Assembly: GCA_025965715.1 (NCBI GenBank)
Contig: JAOPWJ010000214.1
Location: forward strand, 1 to 44,430
From: Blastococcus sp.
GTDB taxonomy: Bacteria > Actinomycetota > Actinomycetes > Mycobacteriales > Geodermatophilaceae
DNA: 44,430 bases
Direction of reading: 5' to 3'
The notes under the pieces were generated by a model. That model was not told the origin of the DNA. It did not search any database and saw nothing but the letters and a program-made list of their open reading frames with translations. Positions 16,077 through 24,401 of this stretch are shown piece after piece (position 1 is the stretch's first letter; every line of letters starts with the position of its first letter). Both the position numbers and the translations under genes were made by a program.

Positions 16077-17182
16077 GGCGGCTCGACGCCGAGGCCCTCC
16101 GGGACCTTGCCCGCGGCGCGGCCATCTTCGGTGCCGGCGGCGGAGGTGATCCCTACCTGGGCGAGCTCGCAGCGCTGCGGGCGCTCGAGGAGCACGGGCC
16201 GCCGGTGCTCGCCGAGGCGGCCGAACTCCCCGATGATGCTCTGGTCGTGATGGCCATCATGGTCGGCGCTCCGGTGCCCTTGGTGGAGAAGCTCGCCTTC
16301 GGGAACGAACTCGTGTCGGCATACCGGGCGGTGGCCGAGCTCCTGGACCGACCGCCGGCGGCCGTCATGTCCCCCGAGATCGGTGGCATCAACTCGATCC
16401 TGCCCATCGCGCTCGGCGCGCAGCTGGGGCTGCCGGTGATCGACGCGGACGCCATGGGTCGGGCCTACCCGGAGATCCACCAGGTCACGTTGACCCTGTT
16501 CGGGGTCTCCGCCAGCCCGTTCGCGCTGGCCGACGAGCACGGCAACACCCTCGTGCTCCGCGGCGTCACCAACGAGTGGGTGGAGCGCCTTGCGCGAGCG
16601 GCCGTGATGGAATTCGGCGCCATCTGCCCGGGCGTGGGTTACGCCGTCTCCGTAGCGCGCCTCCGAGAGGCAGCCATCCTCGGCAGCGTGTCCCGCGCCC
16701 AGGCGGTGGGCCGCGCGATGAGGGTGGCGCGGGGGGGCAAAGCGAGCGTCATCGACGCGGTCCTCCAGATCACCGGGGGGCTCCGGCTGTTCACCGGCAA
16801 GGTGGTAGACCTCGACCGCCAGACGCGACGGGGCTGGTCGATGGGGCGGGCCCTCATCGAGGGCGCAGGCGAGCACCGCGGCACGCTCATGACGATCGAC
16901 TTCCAGAACGAGAATCTGATCGCTTCGGTGGGCGACGAGGTCGTCGCCATGGCTCCGGACCTCATCACCGTGGTGGAGCAGGACGAGGGAACGGCGATCA
17001 CCAGCGAGAACCTGCGCTACGGCCTGCGGGTCGGCGTCATCGCCATGCCCTGCGACCAGAGGTGGCGTACACCGGCGGGCATCGCGCTGGGCGGCCCCCG
17101 CCACTTCGGCTACGACCTCGACTATGCCCCGGTGGAACGGCTCGCCGCGCAGAGGCGGCCGCTTCCTGCCCGGCACGACTGA
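16073..17182 (+). CDS. DUF917 family protein (S-methyl thiohydantoin desulfurase-like)
   Basis: 369 aa, family length. N-terminal glycine-rich [17 protein letters not shown], then [40 protein letters not shown] and a C-terminal domain [53 protein letters not shown] are hallmarks of DUF917. Databases often call this domain S-methyl thiohydantoin desulfurase; it almost always travels with a HyuA-like gene, as here. GTG 16073 overlaps the CE4 stop (GTGA); the open frame upstream of that is shadow. Likely acts with the HyuA-like ATPase on a hydantoin-type ring (inference). Confidence 0.88.
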   Translation: MRRLDAEALRDLARGAAIFGAGGGGDPYLGELAALRALEEHGPPVLAEAAELPDDALVVMAIMVGAPVPLVEKLAFGNELVSAYRAVAELLDRPPAAVMSPEIGGINSILPIALGAQLGLPVIDADAMGRAYPEIHQVTLTLFGVSASPFALADEHGNTLVLRGVTNEWVERLARAAVMEFGAICPGVGYAVSVARLREAAILGSVSRAQAVGRAMRVARGGKASVIDAVLQITGGLRLFTGKVVDLDRQTRRGWSMGRALIEGAGEHRGTLMTIDFQNENLIASVGDEVVAMAPDLITVVEQDEGTAITSENLRYGLRVGVIAMPCDQRWRTPAGIALGGPRHFGYDLDYAPVERLAAQRRPLPARHD

Positions 17183-17199
17183 CTCGTTCGGAGACCGGA

Positions 17200-18771
17200 A
17201 TGCGCATCGGGATCGACGTCGGCGGAACCAATACTGATGCGGCTGCCCTTGAGGACGGCAGGCTCCTGGCGTGGCACAAGAGCCCGACCAGCCGCGATGT
17301 CACCGAGGGCATCACGTCGGCATTGGACGGGCTCCTGCGGGAGACGTCGCGAGGACCGGACGCGGTTTCTGCCGTGATGATCGGGACGACGCACTTCGTC
17401 AACGCCCTGACCGAGCGGCTGCGGCTGCTCGAGGTGGCCGTCGTGCGGCTGGCACTGCCGGCGACCTCGGCCATCCTTCCCATGCCGGACTGGCCACCTG
17501 CCCTGCGCCGGTCGATCGGGGACCACGTGTACCTGGCCCACGGTGGTTACAACTTCGATGGTCGCGAGATCTCGCCGCTCGACCTCGAGGAGTTGCAGCG
17601 GATCGCCGCGGATGTGCGCCGCACCGGTGTCCGGTCCCTCGCCATCAGCTCGGTCTTCTCTCCGGTGAACCGCTCCATGGAGCTGCGCGCCGCCGAGTTC
17701 TTCGCGCGGGCCTGCCCGGGTTTGTGGATCAGCCTGTCCAGTGACGTCGGACGCATCGGGCTGCTCGAGCGCGAGAACGCCACGATCCTCAACGCGGCGC
17801 TGCGCGATCTCGCCGCGTCGGTGGTCCGGTCACTGCGGGCAGCGCTCGGCCACCTGGGGATCTCCGCGCCGTTCTTCGTCACGCAGAACGACGGGACTCT
17901 CATGCAGGCGGAGTACGCCGAGGCGCACCCGATACTCACGTTCGCCTCCGGTCCCACGAACAGCATGCGTGGCGCGGCGTTCCTGTCCGACATCCGCGAC
18001 GGCGTCATCGTCGACATCGGGGGGACCACGACGGACGTCGGGGTTCTGGTGAACGGATACCCTCGCGAAGCGCCCAGCACGGTGGACGTCGCCGGTGTCC
18101 GAACGAACTTCCGCATGCCGGACGTCCTCTCGATCGGACTGGGCGGCGGGAGCCTCGTGACGGGCGACGGTCGGTCCGGTGTGACCCTCGGCCCGGAGTC
18201 CGTCGGCTACCGACTCGTGGAGGACGCTCTCGTGTTCGGCGGTTCTACGCTGACGACCACCGATCTGGCCGTGGCCGGTGGGAAGGCCCGCGTGGGGGAC
18301 CCCTCGGCCGTCGCGCATCTCCACCCCGACCTCGTCGCGGCGGGGCTGCGGGAGGCCGGCCGGATGATCGGGGAAGCGGTCGACCGCGTGAAGGTGAGCG
18401 CCGGCGCGGTGCCCGTCGTGTTGGTGGGGGGCGGCGCCATTCTCGCGGGCGAGGCGATCGAGGGCGCCTCCTCGGTGACCCGCCCCGAAGGCTCGGCCGT
18501 CGCCAACGCGATCGGGGCGGCGATCGCCCACGTGGGGGCCGAGGTGGACAAGGTGTTCTCCCTCGACGGCACCTCCAGGCAGGTCGCCCTGCAGACAGCC
18601 AAGGACGAGGCGGTCCTTCGTGCGGTCGAGGCCGGCGCGGCTCCCGCCACCGTAGAAGTGGTCGACGTCGAGGAGACCACGCTCAGCTACCTGCCCGGGA
18701 ACGCAACCCGGATCCGGGTCAAGGCCGTCGGTGACCTGCCATTGACGTCGGCGACGACCCGCCGCCGCTGA
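17200..18771 (+). CDS. Hydantoinase/oxoprolinase family protein (HyuA-like, short form)
   Basis: 523 aa. The sugar-kinase/actin-like ATP-binding motifs are intact: N-terminal MRIGIDVGGTNTDAAALEDG and internal GVIVDIGGTTTDVGVLVNGY, with TIGTTHFVNAL-type segment (MIGTTHFVNALTERLR), FVTQNDGTLMQAEYAE, LTFASGPTNSMRGAAFL and GLGGGSLVTGDG. ATP-dependent enzymes of this family open hydantoin or oxoproline rings, usually with a HyuB partner; none is present, and DUF917 takes that place. ATG with GGAG 7 nt upstream, 17 bp after DUF917. The very long open frame upstream is the shadow of DUF917. Last gene of the operon. Confidence 0.9.
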   Translation: MRIGIDVGGTNTDAAALEDGRLLAWHKSPTSRDVTEGITSALDGLLRETSRGPDAVSAVMIGTTHFVNALTERLRLLEVAVVRLALPATSAILPMPDWPPALRRSIGDHVYLAHGGYNFDGREISPLDLEELQRIAADVRRTGVRSLAISSVFSPVNRSMELRAAEFFARACPGLWISLSSDVGRIGLLERENATILNAALRDLAASVVRSLRAALGHLGISAPFFVTQNDGTLMQAEYAEAHPILTFASGPTNSMRGAAFLSDIRDGVIVDIGGTTTDVGVLVNGYPREAPSTVDVAGVRTNFRMPDVLSIGLGGGSLVTGDGRSGVTLGPESVGYRLVEDALVFGGSTLTTTDLAVAGGKARVGDPSAVAHLHPDLVAAGLREAGRMIGEAVDRVKVSAGAVPVVLVGGGAILAGEAIEGASSVTRPEGSAVANAIGAAIAHVGAEVDKVFSLDGTSRQVALQTAKDEAVLRAVEAGAAPATVEVVDVEETTLSYLPGNATRIRVKAVGDLPLTSATTRRR

Positions 18772-18777
18772 GGCTCC

Positions 18778-18824
18778 GTGCTCGCGCGCGCACCAGGTAC
18801 CAGGGGGTGCCCCCCGGCGAGCAC
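18778..18824. terminator. Hairpin downstream of the HyuA operon
   Basis: Outer arms GTGCTCG (18778-18784) and CGAGCAC (18818-18824) enclose an inner GGGGG-TG-CCCCC type stem near 18803-18815, beginning 6 bp after the HyuA stop. GC-rich without a U-run, as common in actinobacteria. Confidence 0.45.
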
Positions 18825-19129
18825 GATTCCGGCCGGCCAGGTCAGGGGGCACCGGCCACGATGCCTGCGGTCAGCACGGGCCGGAACAGCCCGAGGTCGA
18901 GTTCCGGGACTCGCCGGATCCGCGCGTGACGTAGCTGCCGACGACGGCGGCGGGAAGGACGTCGACCGCCATATGGCCCCCCGCAGCAGACACTCCGCGA
19001 CGGCGCTCCCACGGGGTACGAGGCGGGGACGAGCGCCGGACGGCGGTGTGCGGGGCGTTCGCCTGTATCCGGGGGTGGACGACCGCCCTCGTTAGGGCGA
19101 CACAACCGATCTGGGGGAAGCCGGTCGCC
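18825..19129. other. Non-coding junction before holin gene
   Basis: About 300 bp with no convincing gene. Small open frames on both strands lack recognisable domains. Marks the end of the catabolic island. Confidence 0.5.
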
Positions 19130-19447
19130 ATGCCCGCTCAGAGTCTGTTCTCACGCGCGTTCCTGGCCGCCACCGCCGAGCGGGCGGTCAGGTCGTTCGC
19201 GGCCTCCCTCGCCTCGCTGCTGACGGCCTCCGGCGCCGGCATCCTCGACATCGACTGGGGCGAGAAGTTCTCCGTCGCCGCGATGGCCGCTCTGGTCACC
19301 GTGCTGTTCGCGATCGGCGGCGGCACCTTCGGCAAGGGCGACGGTCCGTCGTTCGGCGGCGGGGAGAAGCTGGCACCCCAGCCGTCGACGGCGGCCCGCC
19401 CGGTGACCGCGGACCGCGGCGCGCCGGCGGTGCGGACCGCCGCGTGA
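19130..19447 (+). CDS. r1t-type phage holin family protein, stand-alone
   Basis: 105 aa. FLAATAERAVRSFAASLASL followed by LTASGAGILDIDWGEKFSVA and AMAALVTVLFAIGG gives two membrane helices, then a polar, Pro/Gly/Ala-rich tail ending RGAPAVRTAA. This layout matches lactococcal r1t-like holins common in actinophages and as single genes in actinobacterial chromosomes. ATG at 19130 with GGGGAAG upstream. There is no endolysin, portal, integrase or other phage gene nearby, so it is a domesticated or relic gene. Function in the host unknown. Confidence 0.7.
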   Translation: MPAQSLFSRAFLAATAERAVRSFAASLASLLTASGAGILDIDWGEKFSVAAMAALVTVLFAIGGGTFGKGDGPSFGGGEKLAPQPSTAARPVTADRGAPAVRTAA

Positions 19448-19457
19448 GGCCTGGCAG

Positions 19458-19541
19458 TCAGTCCTGCGGGATCACCGAGAGGACGTTGCCGGCCGGGTCG
19501 GTCCTTCCCCACGTCAGCAACCGGGACGTGGAGCACCGTGA
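19458..19541 (-). pseudogene. C-terminal remnant of a VOC/glyoxalase-type gene
   Basis: On the minus strand the last 20 codons before TGA read LLTWGRTDPAGNVLSVIPQD, the classic end of a vicinal-oxygen-chelate protein (DPxGNxLxV). Upstream the frame loses similarity and no start-to-stop gene can be made in 19448-19712, so most of the gene is lost or frameshifted. Such genes often sit beside ECF sigma factors like the next one. Confidence 0.5.
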
Positions 19542-19712
19542 ACGTTGGCGGTACGTGGTCGGGCTTGCGTAGACCGGGACCTCGGCGCCCGAGCCCGAGC
19601 GCAGCGGTGGGCGGCCTGGATGTCGTTGACGCCGGTGACAGCCACGCTGTGGGCGAGCACGTGCTCCCCTTCCGGTGGTCCTGCCCTTACCGACCGGCCC
19701 GACGTGCCGAAC

Positions 19713-20702
19713 TCAACGCTGGTCGGGGTCGATCGGCAGGCCGAGGGCGCGGAACAGCTCGTTGTCGAGGTTCAGGAAGCTCGAGATGTGGCCGACCCGG
19801 CCGTCGGTGACCTCCAGGACGTGCAGCGCCCACGGCGCGAACCCGCCGTCGGCGCACGGCCGCCACTGGGCGACAGCGGGGCTGCCGTTGGCCCGCGTCG
19901 CCAGGACGCGGGACCCGCGGCACCCTGCACCCGGGCCGAGCATCCAGGTGCCGATGTCCTCGCGGCCGCGCAGCCACATCTCGAAGGGCGGCATGTGCTG
20001 CGTGGCGTCCTCGTGCAGCAATCGGACGAACCCGTCGACGTCGTAGCGCTCGAAGGCGTCGACGTAACGGGCCAGCAAGTCGCGGTCGTCCTCGTCCAGC
20101 GGCCGCGGCTCAGGCACCCCGTCAAGGGCTGCCAGGGTCGCGCGGGCGCGCTGCAAGGCGCTGTTCACCGACGCGACGGTGGTGTCGAGCAGCTGGGCCA
20201 CCTCGTCGGCCTTCCACCGCAGCACTTCACGGAGCAGCAGAACGGCACGCTGGCGCGGCGGGAGGTGCTGCAGCGCCGCCACGAACGCCAGCCGGATCGA
20301 CTCCTTGGCCACCGCGCGCTCGGCGGGGTCGTCGTCCTCGGGCAGGACCTGCCGGTCCAGGATCGGCTCGACCCAGGCCGTGCCCGGGCGCCGGGCGGCC
20401 AACGAGGACTCGACGGGCTGCCACGGGGACCCGGACAGGTCCATGGGCAACGCCCGTCGCTTCCGGCCGGAGAGCTGGTCGAGGCAGACGTTCGTGGCGA
20501 TCCGGTACAGCCACGACCGCAGCGCCGATCGACCCTCGAAGTCGGCGATCCCCCGCCACGCGCGGACCATCGTCTCCTGGACGGCGTCGTCGGCGTCGAA
20601 GGCCGACCCGAGCATCCGGTAGCAGTACCCGGTCAGCTCGCGGCGGTGCTCCAGCACCCGCGGGTCGAGCTGTTCAAGGGAACCGATCGCCACGCTCGCC
20701 AC
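19713..20702 (-). CDS. ECF sigma factor with C-terminal SnoaL-like domain
   Basis: About 329 aa. Sigma region 2 is HRRELTGYCYRMLGSAFDAD-DAVQETMVRAWRGIADFEG-RSALRSWLYRIATNVCLDQL; region 4 is LAFVAALQHLPPRQRAVLLL-REVLRWKADEVAQLLDTTVA-SVNSALQRARATL. Beyond it a SnoaL/NTF2-like domain (YVDAFERYDVDGFVRLLHED to DGRVGHISSFLNLDNELFRALGLP) replaces an anti-sigma partner, as in SigG/SigJ-type factors whose activity is tuned by the extension. GTG 20711 touches GAGGA with no spacing; GTG 20702 gives 8-9 nt and is preferred. Targets unknown. Confidence 0.88.
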   Translation of the reverse strand: MASVAIGSLEQLDPRVLEHRRELTGYCYRMLGSAFDADDAVQETMVRAWRGIADFEGRSALRSWLYRIATNVCLDQLSGRKRRALPMDLSGSPWQPVESSLAARRPGTAWVEPILDRQVLPEDDDPAERAVAKESIRLAFVAALQHLPPRQRAVLLLREVLRWKADEVAQLLDTTVASVNSALQRARATLAALDGVPEPRPLDEDDRDLLARYVDAFERYDVDGFVRLLHEDATQHMPPFEMWLRGREDIGTWMLGPGAGCRGSRVLATRANGSPAVAQWRPCADGGFAPWALHVLEVTDGRVGHISSFLNLDNELFRALGLPIDPDQR

Positions 20703-20773
20703 TACGCCCACTCCTCAGGTCGTCGTCCCGGTAGCAGACCACAGGGTGCGGACAGTTCGGGAGGATCCGACGT

Positions 20774-22426
20774 CTACTGGTAGCTGATCAGGGCAGGTGC
20801 GGGCGATACCTGCGCCACCGTCTGCTCCGGCGTGAGCATCGGGGCGTCCTCGTCGTAGAAGTTCTTCCATCCCCACCACAGGCCGGCCGGGGCGTTCTCG
20901 TGCAGCACCCGCCAGGTGGCCTGCTTGTCGCCCTGACCGCCCTGACCGTCGACGTGGACCATGACGGCCAGCTCGTCGCGGGAGGTGTCCAGCCGCTCGC
21001 GGCCGGGGAGCATCGTGAGCTTGAACTGGTGCAGGACGAGCAGCTTCTGGGGCAGCGCGCGTTCCCGGGTCAGGTCGGCCAGCCACGTGACCATGCGGTT
21101 GACCTCGTCGATCTGCACGGACCCGATCTGGTTCAGGTGCACCTGGTTGGGGCCCAGCCGCCACTCCGGGTCCAGTGCCAGGCCGACGTGCGGCAGCTCG
21201 AGCAGCGACCGGTAACGCTCGGCCTGCGTGACGAAGTCGCTGCGACCGGGCTGGAGGTCGAGGACGACGTAGACGCCGGCCTTTCCGGCCGCCTCGACCC
21301 ATGGACGCAGGTCGTCGGGATCGGCTTCCGCGGAGTAGTTCCCGTCCGGACCCGGCCCGGAGGACGCGACGGTGGCGATGATCTCGAAGGCCGGCACGAC
21401 CGGGGCCTCGACCAGCGACTCGTAGGACTCGGAGAGGTCGCGGGCGCGCTGCACGCTGGCGTCGATCCCCTGCTCCCCCAGCACCCCCAGCGCGGCCGAG
21501 CCGGGATGCCCGTACAGGGCGACGAGCATCCGCCCCGGAAAGAGGAGCTGCCCTCCGCCGGGCAGCTGAGTTCCGGTCGCCGCGACCTCCACCTTCCAGT
21601 CCAGTCCGTCCTCGGCCCCGAACGCCGCTCCGACGGCCACCACGGACTTCGGCCGCTGCTCCGACAGCGCGCTGCCCGCGTCGGTCGAGGCACGCGGATC
21701 GGCGTCCCCGGTCACCTGCACGCGTGCGCCGGCCGCCAGGGCGCTGGCGATCCCCGGCAGGGACTCCGCGCCGCCGGTGGCGAGCACCAGGGTGTCGGGC
21801 CGGGGGGTGCCCCTCGCCACCTCGGGCAGCGATCCGAGGTCGTCCTCGGATGCGGCCGGCGGCTCGGCACCCGCGGGCTGCAGGGCGGCCGGGGCCTCCT
21901 GGTCGAGCCGGGCCACCGCCGCCACCTCCTCCCCCTCGGCCACCGGCTCCGCCGCCGCGAACTCCACGCCGGTGAGGGCCTCGACCGCCTTCGGCACGGC
22001 GGGGACGGCGAGCTCCTTCCGCCCGCCCTCCCCCGCTCGGTCGGTACCCGCCCCGACCGCGACCACGGTGCGGGCGCCCAGCCGCTCGAGCTCGTCCTCG
22101 ACCGGTCCGGGGGTCGGTCCGCCCTCTCGCGGCTCCACCAGCAACGGCACGCCCAGACCGACGGCGGTCGACGCCCCGAGGAGAGTGCCCGCGACGTCGC
22201 CGTCCCGGACCACGACCACGACCTCCGCGGTGTCGAACAGGGCCCGGCTGACGCCTATCGCTGAGGCGACCGGTTCGGCGTCGCCGACGAGCGTCAACCG
22301 CTCGCCCGGCGCCGCCGAGACCACCCGCGCGGCGGGCTCCTTCCCGCGCTCCCCCTCGTCGTCGGAGGACCAGGAGCAGCCGGAGATGAGCAGTAGGACC
22401 GCGGCAGACGCGACACGGGTGCGCAT
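20774..22426 (-). CDS. Lipoprotein with cell-wall-binding-2-like repeats and a C-terminal barrel-like domain
   Basis: 550 aa. MRTRVASAAVLLLISGCSWS carries a lipobox (LISGC), so it is anchored outside. Two repeats resemble cell wall-binding repeat 2: VVVVVRDGDVAGTLLGASTA with GVPLLVEP and LERLGARTVVAVGAGTD, and PDTLVLATGGAESLPGIASA with QRPKSVVAVGAAFG. The C-terminal half (VVPAFEIIATVASSG, AGVYVVLDLQPGRSDFVTQA, VGLALDPEWRL, KLLVLHQFKL, GLWWGWKNFYDED) looks like a TIM-barrel, perhaps glycosidase-like, but no catalytic pair is assignable. The GGAGG 4 nt before ATG 22426 sets the start. Unknown role at the cell surface. Confidence 0.75.
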   Translation of the reverse strand: MRTRVASAAVLLLISGCSWSSDDEGERGKEPAARVVSAAPGERLTLVGDAEPVASAIGVSRALFDTAEVVVVVRDGDVAGTLLGASTAVGLGVPLLVEPREGGPTPGPVEDELERLGARTVVAVGAGTDRAGEGGRKELAVPAVPKAVEALTGVEFAAAEPVAEGEEVAAVARLDQEAPAALQPAGAEPPAASEDDLGSLPEVARGTPRPDTLVLATGGAESLPGIASALAAGARVQVTGDADPRASTDAGSALSEQRPKSVVAVGAAFGAEDGLDWKVEVAATGTQLPGGGQLLFPGRMLVALYGHPGSAALGVLGEQGIDASVQRARDLSESYESLVEAPVVPAFEIIATVASSGPGPDGNYSAEADPDDLRPWVEAAGKAGVYVVLDLQPGRSDFVTQAERYRSLLELPHVGLALDPEWRLGPNQVHLNQIGSVQIDEVNRMVTWLADLTRERALPQKLLVLHQFKLTMLPGRERLDTSRDELAVMVHVDGQGGQGDKQATWRVLHENAPAGLWWGWKNFYDEDAPMLTPEQTVAQVSPAPALISYQ

Positions 22427-22478
22427 AGGTCCTCCGTCCGCTGGGCACGCCGCGGAGAAGGGGACGGCGACGCGCTGG

Positions 22479-22497
22479 CCGGTACCGACGGTATCGG
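22479..22497. promoter_or_regulatory. 19-bp near-perfect palindrome between lipoprotein and eis-like genes
   Basis: CCGGTACCG-A-CGGTATCGG: arms match at 8 of 9 positions around a single central base. Located midway in the 169-bp divergent region, size and form typical of a TetR-type operator. Confidence 0.4.
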
Positions 22498-22582
22498 CTC
22501 GACGGAAGCGAGCCGCGCAGGAGGGGCGTTCGCGGCCGCACCGGCCGGCCCAAACCGATGGCGCCGCGTCGCACCCGCCCGG

Positions 22583-22588
22583 TAGACA
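22583..22588 (+). promoter_or_regulatory. -10-like TAGACA before the Eis-like gene
   Basis: TAGACA ends 7 nt before GTG 22596, the same geometry as the other leaderless promoters in this window, but the last base is A, not T. Confidence 0.35.
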
Positions 22589-22595
22589 CCGTGCC

Positions 22596-23840
22596 GTGAC
22601 CGACGACCTCGATGCCCAGCTACGCCCGGCGACCGCCGAGGAGTGGCCGGCCCTCGTCCGCGCGATGTCCGACGCCTTCGGCAACACGCCGTCGGGGCCC
22701 CACCTCGACAGCGTCCCTCCGGTCGCCGAGATGGACCGGTCGCTCGTGCTGTGGGACGGCGACCGCCTTGCCGCCACCTCCGGCATCTACAGCCGGTCCC
22801 TGACCGTGCCCGGTGCCGTCGTGCCCTGCGCCGGCATCACGTGGGTGACGGTGTCGGCCACCCATCGCCGCCGCGGCATCCTGACGGCGATCATGCGGCG
22901 TCAGCTGACCCACCTGCACGAGCAGCAGCGGGAGCCGGTGGCCGCACTCTGGGCCGCGGAGTTCCCCATCTACGGTCGCTTCGGCTACGCGCCGGCGACT
23001 TCCCGCGGCAACCTCACCGGCCGCACCGAACGGCTCCGGCTGCGCTCCGACGTCGACCTCGGTTCCGGCCGCGTCGACGTCGTCCCCAAGGAGACCTACC
23101 AGGCGGCCGCGACGGCGGTGCACGAACAGCTGCGCCGCTTCGTCCCGGGCAACCTGGAGCGCGACCTGCGCTGGTGGGACCGGATCCTCCGGGACGAGAA
23201 GGACGACCGGGACGGCGCGACGGAACTCCGGTACCTCCTGCACACGGAGGCCGACGGATCGGTCACCGGGTACGCCGCGTACCGATTGAAGTCGGCCCGG
23301 ACCGACGGCGGGGAGCCCGACAGCACGCTCATCGTGGAGGAGGTGCGCGCGACGCGTCCGCCCGCCTACGCGGCGCTGTGGCAGCTGATGCTCTCGATCG
23401 ACCTGGTCCGCACGGTGCGCGCGCCGATGCTGTCTCCCGACGACCCGATCCGCCTGTTGGTCACCGACGGTCGCGCACTGCACGCCTCACCGGTCGACGC
23501 GCTGTGGGTTCGGCTCGTCGACGTCGACCGTGCCCTGGCCGCCCGCCGGTATCCGACGCCGATCGACCTCGTGATCGAGGTCAGCGACGAGTTCTGCCCC
23601 TGGAATGCCGGCCGCTGGCGCGTCTCCGGGCATCCGGCCGGTGGCTACTGCGGACGAACCGATCTGGACCCGGATCTGGTGCTGGGCATCGAGGAACTGT
23701 CGGCGGCCTACCTCGGCGGCGTCTCCCTGGGCACGCTGCACGCGGCCGGACGGGTGACCGAGGTCAGCCCAGGAGCGGTCACCCTGGCCTCGACGGCATT
23801 CAGCTGGCCGGTCACCCCGTGGTGCCCGGACGAGTTCTGA
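22596..23840 (+). CDS. Eis-like GNAT N-acetyltransferase
   Basis: 414 aa, the size of Eis (enhanced intracellular survival) proteins: two GNAT domains plus a sterol-carrier-like C-terminus. N-terminal GNAT has VVPCAGITWVTVSATHRRRG-ILTAIMRRQL (acetyl-CoA loop with RRRG) and AALWAAEFPIYGRFGYAPAT. The C-terminal domain includes LWVRLVDVDRALAARRYPTP, IEVSDEFCPWNAGRWRVSG and ELSAAYLGGVSLGTLHAAGR. The protein ends PDEF, resembling the free C-terminal carboxylate used for catalysis by this family. Eis acetylates amines including aminoglycosides and lysine side chains; the natural substrate here is unknown. GTG 22596 lacks a ribosome site. Confidence 0.88.
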   Translation: MTDDLDAQLRPATAEEWPALVRAMSDAFGNTPSGPHLDSVPPVAEMDRSLVLWDGDRLAATSGIYSRSLTVPGAVVPCAGITWVTVSATHRRRGILTAIMRRQLTHLHEQQREPVAALWAAEFPIYGRFGYAPATSRGNLTGRTERLRLRSDVDLGSGRVDVVPKETYQAAATAVHEQLRRFVPGNLERDLRWWDRILRDEKDDRDGATELRYLLHTEADGSVTGYAAYRLKSARTDGGEPDSTLIVEEVRATRPPAYAALWQLMLSIDLVRTVRAPMLSPDDPIRLLVTDGRALHASPVDALWVRLVDVDRALAARRYPTPIDLVIEVSDEFCPWNAGRWRVSGHPAGGYCGRTDLDPDLVLGIEELSAAYLGGVSLGTLHAAGRVTEVSPGAVTLASTAFSWPVTPWCPDEF

Positions 23841-23883
23841 GCGGCGCCGACCTCGACGGGAGCCCGACTCCGGGCGAAGCGCC

Positions 23884-24375
23884 TCAGGGATGCGGGGTGC
23901 GGGTCGGCAGCCCGCCGGCCGGGCGGTGGCGGTCGCGCTCGTAGTCGGTGACCAGGCCGATCCGGCGCACGTGCCGCTCATCGCCGCTGAAGGGCGTCCG
24001 CAGGAACTCGAGCACCAGCTCGGTGGCTTCCTCCGGCGTGTGCTGCCGGGCCCCGATCGAGACGACGTTGGCGTCGTTGTGCTGCCGGGCGAGCTGGGCG
24101 GTCTCGGTGTTCCAGACCAGCGCCGCGCGCACACCCGGCACCTTGTTGGCCGCGATCTGCTCCCCGTTGCCGGAGCCGCCGATGACGACGCCGAGCGAGC
24201 CCGGCGCGGCCACGGTCCGTTCCCCCACCTCGAAGCAGAACGGCGGGTAGTCGTCCTGCGCGTCGTACTCGAAGGCCCCGCAGTCGATCGGTTCGTGTCC
24301 GGCGTCGCCCAGCACTCGCAGCAGGTGGTCCTTGAACTCGAGTCCGGCGTGGTCGGTGCCGACGAAGACGCGCAT
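23884..24375 (-). CDS. rpiB: Ribose-5-phosphate isomerase B
   Basis: 163 aa RpiB/LacAB family, interconverting ribose-5-phosphate and ribulose-5-phosphate in the pentose phosphate pathway. MRVFVGTDHAGLEFKDHLLR, GVVIGGSGNGEQIAANKVPG (phosphate loop and Glu base of the actinobacterial type), and RAALVWNTETAQLARQHNDA-NVVSIGARQHTPEEA are all intact. The ATG at 24375 is preferred over an upstream in-frame start because MRVFVG is the family N-terminus; it is preceded by CAGACT 7 nt upstream, possibly a leaderless promoter. Divergent from the DUF429 gene. Confidence 0.95.
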   Translation of the reverse strand: MRVFVGTDHAGLEFKDHLLRVLGDAGHEPIDCGAFEYDAQDDYPPFCFEVGERTVAAPGSLGVVIGGSGNGEQIAANKVPGVRAALVWNTETAQLARQHNDANVVSIGARQHTPEEATELVLEFLRTPFSGDERHVRRIGLVTDYERDRHRPAGGLPTRTPHP

Positions 24376-24401
24376 GACGGCGAGTCTGTCAGGCTCCAAG
24401 C

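Noticed and set aside
16576-17199. Extended N-terminus for the HyuA-like protein
   Set aside because: It overlaps the DUF917 gene; the family N-terminus MRIGIDVGGTNTD starts at 17200 with a ribosome site.
20715-22589. 624-codon minus frame over the lipoprotein
   Set aside because: Extreme Arg/Gly composition and complete overlap with the real lipoprotein frame mark it as a shadow.
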